From positions 1 to 21,654 of the forward strand of contig JBHPEA010000023.1 in NCBI GenBank assembly GCA_042577505.1: 21,654 bases of DNA. Direction: 5' to 3'. Source of the stretch: JACQSR01 sp042577505. Its GTDB lineage: Archaea; Nanobdellota; Nanobdellia; Woesearchaeales; JACQSR01. Made by a program: the position numbers and the translations under genes. Of this stretch, positions 14,406 through 21,503 are shown in pieces (position 1 is the first letter of the stretch; every line of letters begins with the position of its first letter). The notes beneath the pieces are model-generated. The model was not told where the DNA came from and made no database searches. It saw only the letters and a program-made list of their open reading frames with translations.

Positions 14406-15619
14406 TAAAAGATCTGATAAAATATTCAATCTCAAATTTATGGGATAGAAAAATGAGGACCTTCTTATCAATTCTTTCAATACTAATCGGTATCACCTCA
14501 ATTTTTGCTTTAGCAAGTTTTGGCTTAGGTGTAAAATTTTTCGTTGATGATTTCTCCAAACAAATGGGTACGGATAAAATTATGGTTTTACCAAAAAATT
14601 ACGTTACCACAATGGGTGAAGGAGATGTATTTTTTACAGAAGAAGATGTTGAATTCATGGAGAAAATTAATGGCGTAGATGAAGCCGCAGGGATGTTAAT
14701 ATCAAATGCAAAAGTTGAATTCAAGGATTTCAGAGAAAAGTATGTCTTTGCTATGAGCATCTCCACAGAACCGAGAAAACAACAACTCATAGGTGAATTA
14801 TTTGGAGTGGTAACAGTCGAAGAAGGGAGAACCCTAAAAAAAGGCGACTTTGATAAAGCTGTTCTTGGATACAATTATCAGATTCCAAATAGGATTTTCA
14901 AAAAAGGGCTTTCAACTGGAGATAAGATAAAAGTAAATGATGCTGAATTAGAGGTAATCGGATTTTATGGGGAGATTGGTAATCCTGGAGATGATGCTAA
15001 TATTTATCTTACAGAAGAAAGGATGACTGAAATTTTTGATCAAGAAGATTACTTCTATGTTATTATTAGAACTTCGCCTGGTGAAGATCCATCTTTGATT
15101 GCTGATAAAATCACTGATAAATTTCGAAAACGTAAAGATCAAAAAGAAGGCCAGGAAGATTTCTTTGCCCAAACTTTTGAACAAGTTATGGAGATTTATT
15201 CAAATATACTAAATGTGATTGTTGGAATCTTAGTAATGATTGCATTAATATCTGTTGTTGTTGCAGCCGTTAACATAACCAATACTATGTATACCTCAAT
15301 AATAGAAAGAACGAAAGAAATCGGAGTTATGAAATCAATCGGTTCAAGAAATAGGTATATTTTATTGATCTTTATAATAGAATCAGGATTGCTTGGATTT
15401 ATTGGTGGTGTATTTGGAATCTTCTTTGGATATCTGATTGCTAGTTTCGGTGGATATATGGCTGAAATGAATGCTCTAGCAATGTTGCAACCAATCTTCC
15501 CTTGGTGGTTAATAGTGGGCTGTCTGCTCTTTTCAACACTTGTCGGAATTGGTTCTGGATTTCTACCATCAAGACAAGCTTCAAAACTAAAACCTGTTGA
15601 TGCATTGCGATACGAATAA
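14402..15619 (+). CDS. MacB/FtsX-type ABC permease, subunit 2
   Basis: The 405-residue paralogue of the preceding permease has the same layout: helix 1 at about 20-40 (MRTFLSILSILIGITSIFALASFGLG), an extracytoplasmic domain with VLGYNYQIPNRIFKKGLSTGDKIKVNDAELEVIGFYGE, and three C-terminal helices with NTMYTSIIERTKEIGVMKSIGSRNRYILLIFIIESGLLGFIGG and the PSRQASKLKPVDALRY ending. The outer domain has diverged much more than the membrane core, suggesting a heterodimer with two different outer faces. Its start codon overlaps the stop of subunit 1 (ATGA), consistent with equal expression. It is the last gene of the operon; 32 bases later the MATE gene begins with its own TATA box. Confidence 0.93.
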   Translation: MIKDLIKYSISNLWDRKMRTFLSILSILIGITSIFALASFGLGVKFFVDDFSKQMGTDKIMVLPKNYVTTMGEGDVFFTEEDVEFMEKINGVDEAAGMLISNAKVEFKDFREKYVFAMSISTEPRKQQLIGELFGVVTVEEGRTLKKGDFDKAVLGYNYQIPNRIFKKGLSTGDKIKVNDAELEVIGFYGEIGNPGDDANIYLTEERMTEIFDQEDYFYVIIRTSPGEDPSLIADKITDKFRKRKDQKEGQEDFFAQTFEQVMEIYSNILNVIVGILVMIALISVVVAAVNITNTMYTSIIERTKEIGVMKSIGSRNRYILLIFIIESGLLGFIGGVFGIFFGYLIASFGGYMAEMNALAMLQPIFPWWLIVGCLLFSTLVGIGSGFLPSRQASKLKPVDALRYE

Positions 15620-15620
15620 C

Positions 15621-15628
15621 CTTATAAC
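15621..15628 (+). promoter_or_regulatory. TATA box of the MATE gene
   Basis: CTTATAAC is centred about 27 nt before the ATG at 15652, immediately after the last permease stop. It indicates separate, leaderless transcription of the exporter. Confidence 0.5.
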
Positions 15629-15651
15629 GTAATCTAAAATATCTTAGTAAA

Positions 15652-17013
15652 ATGACCAAAGACATTACAGAAGGAAACATCTGGAAAACTATACTGAAGC
15701 TTTCCTGGCCAACTCAAGTGGCATTTGTGCTTCACGCTGGATTTAATTTAGTAGATACTTTCTATATTGGAAAACTAGGGCCAGAAGCAATTGCTGCTCT
15801 AACAATGGCATTTCCAATTTTCATATTCATGTTCTCTTTAGCTGGTGGTATAGGTGTTGGTACAACTTCTTTAGTTGCTAGATATCTCGGTGCGAAAGAA
15901 AAAAACAAAGCCCATTCTTCTGCAGAATCTTCCATAATACTCTCTTTGATTTCCACAGTCATCTTCACGACATTCGGCTTAATAATCATGAGGCCCCTTT
16001 TTACTTGGATGGGTGGATCTCCTCAAGTAGTTGAATTAGCAATCTCCTACGCAACTATAATACTTATAGGTTCAATAGCTTTCTTTTTGTTTGTTGCTGC
16101 TAACAGCATAATTAGGGGAGAAGGAGATATGAAAACCCCTATGAAGTTTATGATTCTATCGACAATAGTAAATATCATTTTAGATCCTTTCTTAATATTT
16201 GGAATTGGTCCATTTCCTGAACTCGGTGTTCAAGGCGCAGCTCTCGCAACAATAATATCCATTGTTTTTGGCGGTACTTTCGCTATTGCTTATCTTTTTA
16301 GAGAAAAAGACGAAGTAAGAATAAACCTAAAAAAATTGGGATTTAATATTGACAATGTAAAAAAGATATTATATGTAGGTATTCCTTCTTCAATTGCGGA
16401 GCTCTTCATGGCGTTTGGGATTATATTCATAACAAAGATTACAGCACTATTTGGAGATACAGCAATTGCATCATATGGAATTGGATACAGACTCGATTTG
16501 TTAGCAATTTTACCTGCTTTAGGTATTACAATAGCTATGATTACAATAGTGGGTCATAATTTTGGTGCAAAAAAATATGATAGGGCAGTTAATACAATAA
16601 TCAAAGGTTCGATCTTAATTTCTATCCAAATGGGTGTACTAGGACTACTATTCTTTTCATTCCCTGAATTTTTCATCAGCCTTTTCACAAATGATGCTAC
16701 TGTAATTTCTCAGGGTGCAGGTTACCTATCAACAATTTGTCTCACATATGCACTTATTGGAATAGGTATGGTCGTTGGAGCATCTTTCCAAGGGACTGGT
16801 TCTTCGTTCCCCCTCCTAGCAATCGTATTCACAAGAATTTTCATATTCCCTGTATCTATAGCATACGCATACATTCATTTCATAAAATTCGATATTAGTG
16901 GAGTTTGGATTGCAATAGCAATATCAAATGTTCTAGCAGGCTTAGTCGCAATAACTTGGTTCTTGAACTCTAAACTTTACAAGAATTCCCTTTCATACCC
17001 TGAAAATAGCTAG
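15652..17013 (+). CDS. MATE-family multidrug/organic cation exporter
   Basis: This is a secondary antiporter of the MATE family, which exports drugs or metabolites in exchange for Na+ or H+. The 453 residues form about twelve membrane helices in two bundles. Recognisable segments are ITEGNIWKTILKLSWPTQVAFVLHAGFNLVDTFYIGKLGPEAIAALTMAFPI at the N-terminus, GVGTTSLVARYLGAKEKNKAHSSAESS, NSIIRGEGDMKTPMKFMILSTIVNIILDPFLIFG, the repeat of this pattern in the second half (GHNFGAKKYDRAVNTIIKGS), and a GVVGASFQGTG-like motif (GMVVGASFQGTGSS). This fits the NorM/DinF-like prokaryotic MATE branch. The 3' end overlaps the convergent radical SAM gene by 44 bases. It follows the PadR operon, but its own promoter makes coregulation uncertain. 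Confidence 0.94.
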   Translation: MTKDITEGNIWKTILKLSWPTQVAFVLHAGFNLVDTFYIGKLGPEAIAALTMAFPIFIFMFSLAGGIGVGTTSLVARYLGAKEKNKAHSSAESSIILSLISTVIFTTFGLIIMRPLFTWMGGSPQVVELAISYATIILIGSIAFFLFVAANSIIRGEGDMKTPMKFMILSTIVNIILDPFLIFGIGPFPELGVQGAALATIISIVFGGTFAIAYLFREKDEVRINLKKLGFNIDNVKKILYVGIPSSIAELFMAFGIIFITKITALFGDTAIASYGIGYRLDLLAILPALGITIAMITIVGHNFGAKKYDRAVNTIIKGSILISIQMGVLGLLFFSFPEFFISLFTNDATVISQGAGYLSTICLTYALIGIGMVVGASFQGTGSSFPLLAIVFTRIFIFPVSIAYAYIHFIKFDISGVWIAIAISNVLAGLVAITWFLNSKLYKNSLSYPENS

Positions 17014-17914
17014 TAACCTTTTCTTTTATTTGCTTTGTTAACTTAATATCCAATCCAAGGTCATCAATTTCTTTAAAATCCAACTCTGGCATCTCAGTCA
17101 TAGTTCCTGTAAACTTAAAGCCAGCCATCTTACACTCATCTTCAATCTGTTTTGAAATCTTTGTATTAAATAATTTTATAGCTGGAAATTTAGTAATCGA
17201 TGTAGCTCCAGCCTCAAGAACTTCATGAATTATATCAACTCGAGAACGCCACGGTCCTGCAACAATGTAAAGTTCCGGAAACTCTTTCCTAATCTCTCTT
17301 AACCATTTAAGATAATATTCTTTTTTAGGCCCTTGAGAAAAAGACGTTCCCTTTATCGGATTAAGTGCATAAAGAATTAACTTATCAATCTTGTACTCAT
17401 TAATAAAATCAATCAACTTGGGAATGTCTTCTTCAGTTTCTCCAATTCCAATAATTATTGTCATTGCTTTCTCTAGATTGTATTTATCAGCAAGTTTAAA
17501 CGATTCAAGAATAGGCTCAATTGGTTTTGTTGGACATACTTCTTTTCTAACATCAGGATTGATACATTCAACAGTTCCAGCATAACCTTTAATGTAAGGA
17601 GAAAATAACTTTATCTGTTCCTCACTCAAAGATCCAAAATTCAATAAATGCTTCTCCCCAGTAATCGAATAAATCATTTTTAGAATATTAACCAGCTCAT
17701 CATCAGAAAAAGACTTTGTTCCAGCTGTAATAAACTCAATCTTCCACCCTGCCTTCTTTGCAATAAAAACCTCAGCTAATACACTCGCTAAAGTCCTTCT
17801 AGCCTTTTTAGGATTCACTTTACCCTTCAAAGTAGACATATAACAAAACTTACAATCCGGCGTCCCACAATACCAACTCAGAAACACCGCCCTCTCAAAC
17901 CAAGTTTGTTTCAT
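16970..17914 (-). CDS. Radical SAM enzyme, biotin-synthase-like archaeal family
   Basis: The 314-residue enzyme binds a [4Fe-4S] cluster and S-adenosylmethionine. The cluster cysteines lie near the N-terminus in WYCGTPDCKFCYMS (C16, C21, C24), spaced CX4CX2C instead of the usual CX3CX2C. The SAM-barrel pattern continues with AKKAGWKIEFITAGTKSF, GYAGTVECINPDVRKEVCPTKPIEP, AMTIIIGIGETEEDIPKLIDFI, LILYALNPIKGTSF, IVAGPWRSRVDIIHEVLEAGATSITKFP and a short C-terminal tail. This matches a family I recall in archaea related to biotin synthase/HmdB, whose product is unclear to me. The ATG at 17914 is chosen: the longer TTG-started form would run into the tRNA gene. TATA CTTAAATAAA lies at 17934-17943, 24 nt upstream. 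Confidence 0.88.
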   Translation of the reverse strand: MKQTWFERAVFLSWYCGTPDCKFCYMSTLKGKVNPKKARRTLASVLAEVFIAKKAGWKIEFITAGTKSFSDDELVNILKMIYSITGEKHLLNFGSLSEEQIKLFSPYIKGYAGTVECINPDVRKEVCPTKPIEPILESFKLADKYNLEKAMTIIIGIGETEEDIPKLIDFINEYKIDKLILYALNPIKGTSFSQGPKKEYYLKWLREIRKEFPELYIVAGPWRSRVDIIHEVLEAGATSITKFPAIKLFNTKISKQIEDECKMAGFKFTGTMTEMPELDFKEIDDLGLDIKLTKQIKEKVTSYFQGMKGNSCKV

Positions 17915-17933
17915 AAAGACAAATAACTTCAAT

Positions 17934-17943
17934 TTATTTAAGA
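17934..17943 (-). promoter_or_regulatory. TATA box of the radical SAM gene
   Basis: CTTAAATAAA on the minus strand lies in the 38-base gap between the tRNA 3' end and the ATG at 17914, centred about 24 nt upstream of that ATG. Confidence 0.5.
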
Positions 17944-17952
17944 AGATTAGTA

Positions 17953-18025
17953 AGCCCCCGGAGAGAGTTGCACTCCCGACCTGCTGATTACGAATCAGCC
18001 GCAATAGCTACTATGCTACGGGGGC
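17953..18025 (-). tRNA. tRNA-Thr (anticodon CGT)
   Basis: This 73-nt cloverleaf has acceptor GCCCCCG/CGGGGGC (7 bp), D arm GCAT...TTGC, anticodon arm GCTGA-TTCGTAA-TCAGC with anticodon CGT (codon ACG), variable loop AGGTC, and T arm GGGAG-TGCAACT-CTCTC. The discriminator is U, as usual for archaeal tRNA-Thr, and CCA is not encoded. There is no intron. The elbow is odd: the T loop is TGCAACT (G where T55 is nearly universal) and the D loop AGTAGCTA has GC where GG (18-19) is expected. It is flanked on the same strand by a zinc-ribbon gene 14 bases upstream and the radical SAM gene downstream. Confidence 0.95.
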
Positions 18026-18039
18026 ATAAGATAGGGCAT

Positions 18040-18195
18040 CTATAAGTTTTTCAGAATTTCTTCCTTGGTTTTCAGCTTTTTTTGACAATTATCACATATA
18101 TTGTGCTTCTTGCCCTTCTCGTCTTTAACCACAGCCCCTACTATCTTGCCTAAAAACGTCTCTTGGATCTTTTCTTTACAAATATCACATTTCAT
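18040..18195 (-). CDS. 51-residue zinc-ribbon protein
   Basis: This small frame reads MKCDICKEKIQETFLGKIVG, continues with a lysine-rich turn, and has a second CDNC motif (HNICDNCQKK) before the helical end LKTKEEILKNL. Two CxxC pairs (3/6 and 34/37) form a classic zinc ribbon. It resembles short CxxC proteins I recall from other DPANN genomes, probably binding RNA or protein, but no specific role is established. The ATG at 18195 is immediate and in frame; the TTAAAAATC stretch around 18217-18229 could be its TATA box. The stop is 14 bases upstream of the tRNA on the same strand, so the two may share a transcript. Confidence 0.75.
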   Translation of the reverse strand: MKCDICKEKIQETFLGKIVGAVVKDEKGKKHNICDNCQKKLKTKEEILKNL

Positions 18196-18240
18196 GAAAG
18201 CAAGGTAATAATTATGATTTTTAAAGGTTTGTTGGATAAT

Positions 18241-18250
18241 CTTTTTAAAT
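18241..18250 (+). promoter_or_regulatory. TATA box of the coiled-coil/lipoprotein operon
   Basis: CTTTTTAAAT lies about 36 nt before the ATG at 18282, leaving a short leader that holds the GGTGAT ribosome-binding site (18272-18277). Confidence 0.5.
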
Positions 18251-18281
18251 CACATAATATTGTAACATCTCGGTGATTACA

Positions 18282-19322
18282 ATGAAATGGATAGTTACAA
18301 TATTAATTGTTCTAACTTGTTTTCTTTGCGTTAGTGCAGAAGAGAGCATTTTGGATAAACAACTTGAAATTAGACAAGCCAACCTAGACACATTAACAAA
18401 AACTCTAGAAGTTGGTATGGATGCAACAATAGCATATGTTGAAGAAATCGGAGGAGATGCATCTGAACTAGAATCAAAAAAAGCTGCTTTCTTAGCTAAA
18501 AGAGAAACTCTAAGAGATGCTTCTAACCACGAAATTCTGAATGCCGGAGTCAATGAATTAAATGAACAATTAAAATCATTTAACCAACTTGCAGACAGCA
18601 TTGTAAAAGGTAATCCAGACGGAGTTCCTGCTACTTGGCTATTACAAGTCCTAGCTGCATTAAAAGAAAATGAAGGACCAATCAATGACCTAAAAGATGA
18701 ATACTGGTCAATCAAACAAACTAATGTTTTAGAGATTTACGATGAACAACTTGCAGGAATAAATGAACTTGCAGATCTCATAGAAGCATCTGGATGGGAC
18801 ATGGACCAAATCGATGCTAAGGTAAGTAAGTTAGAAGAACTTAAAACCGATTTAACTGATGCTTTAGACTCAAAAGTTGAACTACAAGTCGTTGCAGTAC
18901 AAGTAAAAATCTTAGGCACTGCTACAGAATTAGTAAACGTCGGTGCTCCAGGACTAGTTTGGGCTTACAGTGCAGATATAATTCAATTCTGGATCAACGT
19001 TGCAACTGCTGCTTTAGATAGCATAGATAAAATCATCACAGAGTTAGACAATCAGGGATTACCTACTGGTGACTTAAGAGAGATTCACACGGGAGCACTA
19101 GGCCATTTAGAAGATCTTGAAGATGCGTATGATGAAAAAGATGTTCTAAAGGCACAAGAAGCACTTGAGGATCTAGAACAAGATTGGATCGACTTCGTTC
19201 AAGAACTTAATTCTCTAAAACCAAAAGTCGATGCAGCCTATCAACAAAAATTGGAAAGTGTAATAACTGCATTACAAGAGAACCAGCAACAGTTGGTGCA
19301 AGATAAAGGTGAGCTACAATGA
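18282..19322 (+). CDS. Secreted acidic helical/coiled-coil protein
   Basis: The 346-residue protein has a clear signal peptide (MKWIVTILIVLTCFLCVSA, cleaved before EES) and no C-terminal anchor. The mature chain is almost entirely predicted helix, acidic and Gln/Leu rich. At least three loose internal repeats follow one pattern: a helix, a G-D/W-D or GLPTGDL turn, then another helix ending in a Leu/Glu-rich run (AYVEEIGGDASELESKKAAFLA; IEASGWDMDQIDAKVSKLEELK; ELDNQGLPTGDLREIHTGALGHL). The family is not recognised. It is probably an extracellular spacer or scaffold. The ATG at 18282 is used, with GGTGAT 4 nt upstream. Its stop overlaps the start of a lipoprotein gene (ATGA), so the two are likely made together and may form a surface complex. 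Confidence 0.8.
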   Translation: MKWIVTILIVLTCFLCVSAEESILDKQLEIRQANLDTLTKTLEVGMDATIAYVEEIGGDASELESKKAAFLAKRETLRDASNHEILNAGVNELNEQLKSFNQLADSIVKGNPDGVPATWLLQVLAALKENEGPINDLKDEYWSIKQTNVLEIYDEQLAGINELADLIEASGWDMDQIDAKVSKLEELKTDLTDALDSKVELQVVAVQVKILGTATELVNVGAPGLVWAYSADIIQFWINVATAALDSIDKIITELDNQGLPTGDLREIHTGALGHLEDLEDAYDEKDVLKAQEALEDLEQDWIDFVQELNSLKPKVDAAYQQKLESVITALQENQQQLVQDKGELQ

Positions 19323-19684
19323 AAAAACTAATTTTAATCCTAGCAATAACAGTTGGTTTAATGTTAGTAGCATGTGAGAAGGAAGATCAAGAACCAAAAC
19401 CACTTCCTCCACCACCAACAAATGGAGATGTGCCACCAGACACAAATGGTGATGTTCCGCCTCCACCACCCCCTCCACCTCCTGAACCTGTAGATTTAGA
19501 TAACACATGTGCCTCTCAGGGGGGAGATAAATGTGAAGCAGGAGAAGGTTGTGAAGGAGAGATTATCGATGCTGTAGATAGCTTCAGTTGTTGCTCAAAA
19601 ACATGTGTAACACGAGAAAAAAAATCATTTGACACAATTGACTTCGGAGATGACAATCCAGCTATGGGGAGTGTCGGTGGTTAA
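19319..19684 (+). CDS. Proline-rich, cysteine-rich lipoprotein
   Basis: The 121-residue protein has a lipoprotein signal (MKKLILILAITVGLMLVAC; lipobox LVAC, lipidated Cys19). A proline-rich linker follows (about 27-57), containing a near-repeat of NGDVPP and a run of nine prolines. It ends in a compact domain with six cysteines (64, 72, 78, 91, 92 and 96) in TCASQGGDKCEAGEGCEG ... DSFSCCSKTC. That Cys pattern, C-x(7)-C-x(5)-C-x(12)-CC-x(3)-C, resembles a domain I recall on other DPANN surface proteins and probably forms three disulfides. The start overlaps the upstream coiled-coil gene by 4 bases. The polyproline stalk would hold the knot away from the membrane. The function is unknown. Confidence 0.85.
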   Translation: MKKLILILAITVGLMLVACEKEDQEPKPLPPPPTNGDVPPDTNGDVPPPPPPPPPEPVDLDNTCASQGGDKCEAGEGCEGEIIDAVDSFSCCSKTCVTREKKSFDTIDFGDDNPAMGSVGG

Positions 19685-19703
19685 TTTTTTTCTTTTTTTC
19701 TTC
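19685..19703 (+). terminator. T-rich archaeal terminator
   Basis: Two runs of seven Ts separated by a C, then TTC, begin immediately after the lipoprotein stop (TAA at 19682-19684). Archaeal RNA polymerase terminates on such U-tracts without a hairpin. Confidence 0.7.
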
Positions 19704-19708
19704 TAAAT

Positions 19709-19719
19709 CTTTATTAATA
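19709..19719 (+). promoter_or_regulatory. TATA box of the ABCE1 gene
   Basis: CTTTATTAATA is centred 26 nt before the ATG at 19740, predicting a leaderless mRNA. Confidence 0.55.
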
Positions 19720-19739
19720 CCTTTTATGCCCTTAAGATT

Positions 19740-21503
19740 ATGAGTCGTATAGCAGTTATTCAAAAGGAAAGATGTAACCCAATAGGTTGTGGTAATTATC
19801 TCTGTATGAGAGTTTGCCCCATAAACCGAAAGGGAGAAGACTGTATATTCATCGATGAAGACAAAAAGGCAGGTATTGTAGAAGATCTCTGCATAGGTTG
19901 CAATATTTGTGTAAAAAAATGTCCCTTTGAAGCAATATCTGTTATTAACTTACCTGAAGAACTAAAAACTAAGCCAATCCATCAATATGGAAGAAATGGA
20001 TTCCACTTATACAATTTACCAATTCCAATGTTTGGCAAGGTAACTGGTATCCTTGGAGTAAATGGAATAGGAAAATCAACTGCTGTAAAAATCTTAGCAG
20101 GGATGCTAAAACCTAATTTAGGAAACTTCGAGAACAAAGAAGGGGTATCCTATGAACAATTGATAGAATTCTTCAAAGGATCTGAAGCTCAAAATTTCTT
20201 TGAAAAAATGAATAGGGGGGAAATTAATGTAAGTTATAAGCCCCAACAAGTCGAATTAATTCCAAAAGGAGCAACCGGAACAGTAAAAGATCTATTACAA
20301 AAAGTTGACCAAAAAGGAGAATTCGAAAAGATTGTGAAAGACCTTGAACTGACACACATCCTTGAAAACGATATAAAAAAGATATCTGGGGGAGAACTAC
20401 AAAGAGTGGCTATAGCAGCAACTGTACTAAAGAAAGCTAATGTATACTTTTTTGACGAACCCTCATCCTTTTTAGATATCAAACAAAGAATTAAGGTTAG
20501 TAAATTCATCAGAAACTTAGCTGATGAAAATACTGCTGTAATGGTAGTTGAACACGATTTAGTTATCCTAGACTACATGACAGACTTACTAAACATCATC
20601 TATGGAAAAGAAGGTGTCTATGGTATTGTCGGTGGAGTCAAAGCAACAAGAGTAGGTATGAATGCTTATCTTGACGGTTACATAAGGGAAGAAAATATTA
20701 GATTTAGAGACCATGCTATACACTTCCAAGAAAAACCACCTATACAAAAACAGGGTGTAGAGATAATGACTTCATGGAAGGGGATAAAAAAGAAGTTAGA
20801 AAATTTCGAACTTGAAGCAAACCAAGGAGATCTATTCAAAGGAGATGTCGTTGGAATCATGGGTGAGAATGGTATTGGAAAGACTACTTTTGTAAAAATC
20901 CTAGCAGATGTTCTCCAAGCTGATAAAGGAACCGTTGACATAAGCGTAAAAGTAAGTTACAAACCTCAATATATAGAAATAAAAGAAGATGAATTGGTTG
21001 CATCAATATTGGGGCATGCAATAGAAAAATATGATGTGCAATTAATTAAACCGTTAAAGATTACTCCCTTATTAACAAGATCTCTCAGTGAATTAAGCGG
21101 TGGTGAACTCCAGAGAGTTGCAATATGTAAATGTTTAAGTGAAGATGCAGATCTATATCTTCTTGATGAACCCTCAGCTTACCTTGATGTAGAACAACGT
21201 CTCGCAGTATCAACAATTATTGCAAACTTCATGGAATTAAAAGGAAAAAGCGCAGTTGTTGTTGACCACGATATATTATTCTTAGATTATTTATCAAAAA
21301 GACTTATGGTTTTTGATGGTATGCCAGCAAAAAACGGTATTTGTAATGGACCCTTCAATATGGAAGAAGGTATGACATTATTTCTAAAGAATCTCGACAT
21401 CAGCTTAAGACGAGATAAAGACAGCAATAGACCGAGAATTAACAAATTCGGTAGTGTCAAAGATAGAGAGCAAAAGAGTTCCGGGAATTTGTATTATGGT
21501 TGA
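19740..21503 (+). CDS. ABCE1/RLI ribosome-recycling ATPase
   Basis: ABCE1 splits ribosomes after termination in archaea and eukaryotes. The 587-residue protein has the N-terminal Fe-S domain with two [4Fe-4S] clusters (Cys 12, 17, 22, 26 and 51, 54, 57, 61; an additional C35). Two nucleotide-binding domains follow. NBD1 has Walker A GVNGIGKST (106-114), signature SGGELQRVA and Walker B VYFFDEPSSFLD. NBD2 has GENGIGKTT, LSGGELQRVAI and LYLLDEPSAYLD. The hinge and catalytic acidic residues are intact. The C-terminus has a polar tail (DKDSNRPRINKFGSVKDREQKSSGNLYYG) that resembles the normal family end (RPRxNKxGSxxDREQK...GxxYY). The start is supported by a TATA box 26 nt upstream. The 3' end overlaps a convergent gene by about 10 bases. 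Confidence 0.97.
   Translation: MSRIAVIQKERCNPIGCGNYLCMRVCPINRKGEDCIFIDEDKKAGIVEDLCIGCNICVKKCPFEAISVINLPEELKTKPIHQYGRNGFHLYNLPIPMFGKVTGILGVNGIGKSTAVKILAGMLKPNLGNFENKEGVSYEQLIEFFKGSEAQNFFEKMNRGEINVSYKPQQVELIPKGATGTVKDLLQKVDQKGEFEKIVKDLELTHILENDIKKISGGELQRVAIAATVLKKANVYFFDEPSSFLDIKQRIKVSKFIRNLADENTAVMVVEHDLVILDYMTDLLNIIYGKEGVYGIVGGVKATRVGMNAYLDGYIREENIRFRDHAIHFQEKPPIQKQGVEIMTSWKGIKKKLENFELEANQGDLFKGDVVGIMGENGIGKTTFVKILADVLQADKGTVDISVKVSYKPQYIEIKEDELVASILGHAIEKYDVQLIKPLKITPLLTRSLSELSGGELQRVAICKCLSEDADLYLLDEPSAYLDVEQRLAVSTIIANFMELKGKSAVVVDHDILFLDYLSKRLMVFDGMPAKNGICNGPFNMEEGMTLFLKNLDISLRRDKDSNRPRINKFGSVKDREQKSSGNLYYG

Noticed and set aside
17915..18004. 30-residue N-terminal extension of the radical SAM protein
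   Set aside because: It would overlap most of the tRNA gene; the ATG at 17914 has its own TATA box.
18245..18715. 156-codon antisense frame opposite the coiled-coil gene
   Set aside because: The opposite strand has signal peptide, ribosome-binding site and coupling to the lipoprotein; the antisense product is a Ser/Ala-rich shadow.
19440..19485. CCx-rich repeat as a possible DNA repeat element
   Set aside because: It is the codon run for the polyproline linker of the lipoprotein and needs no other explanation.
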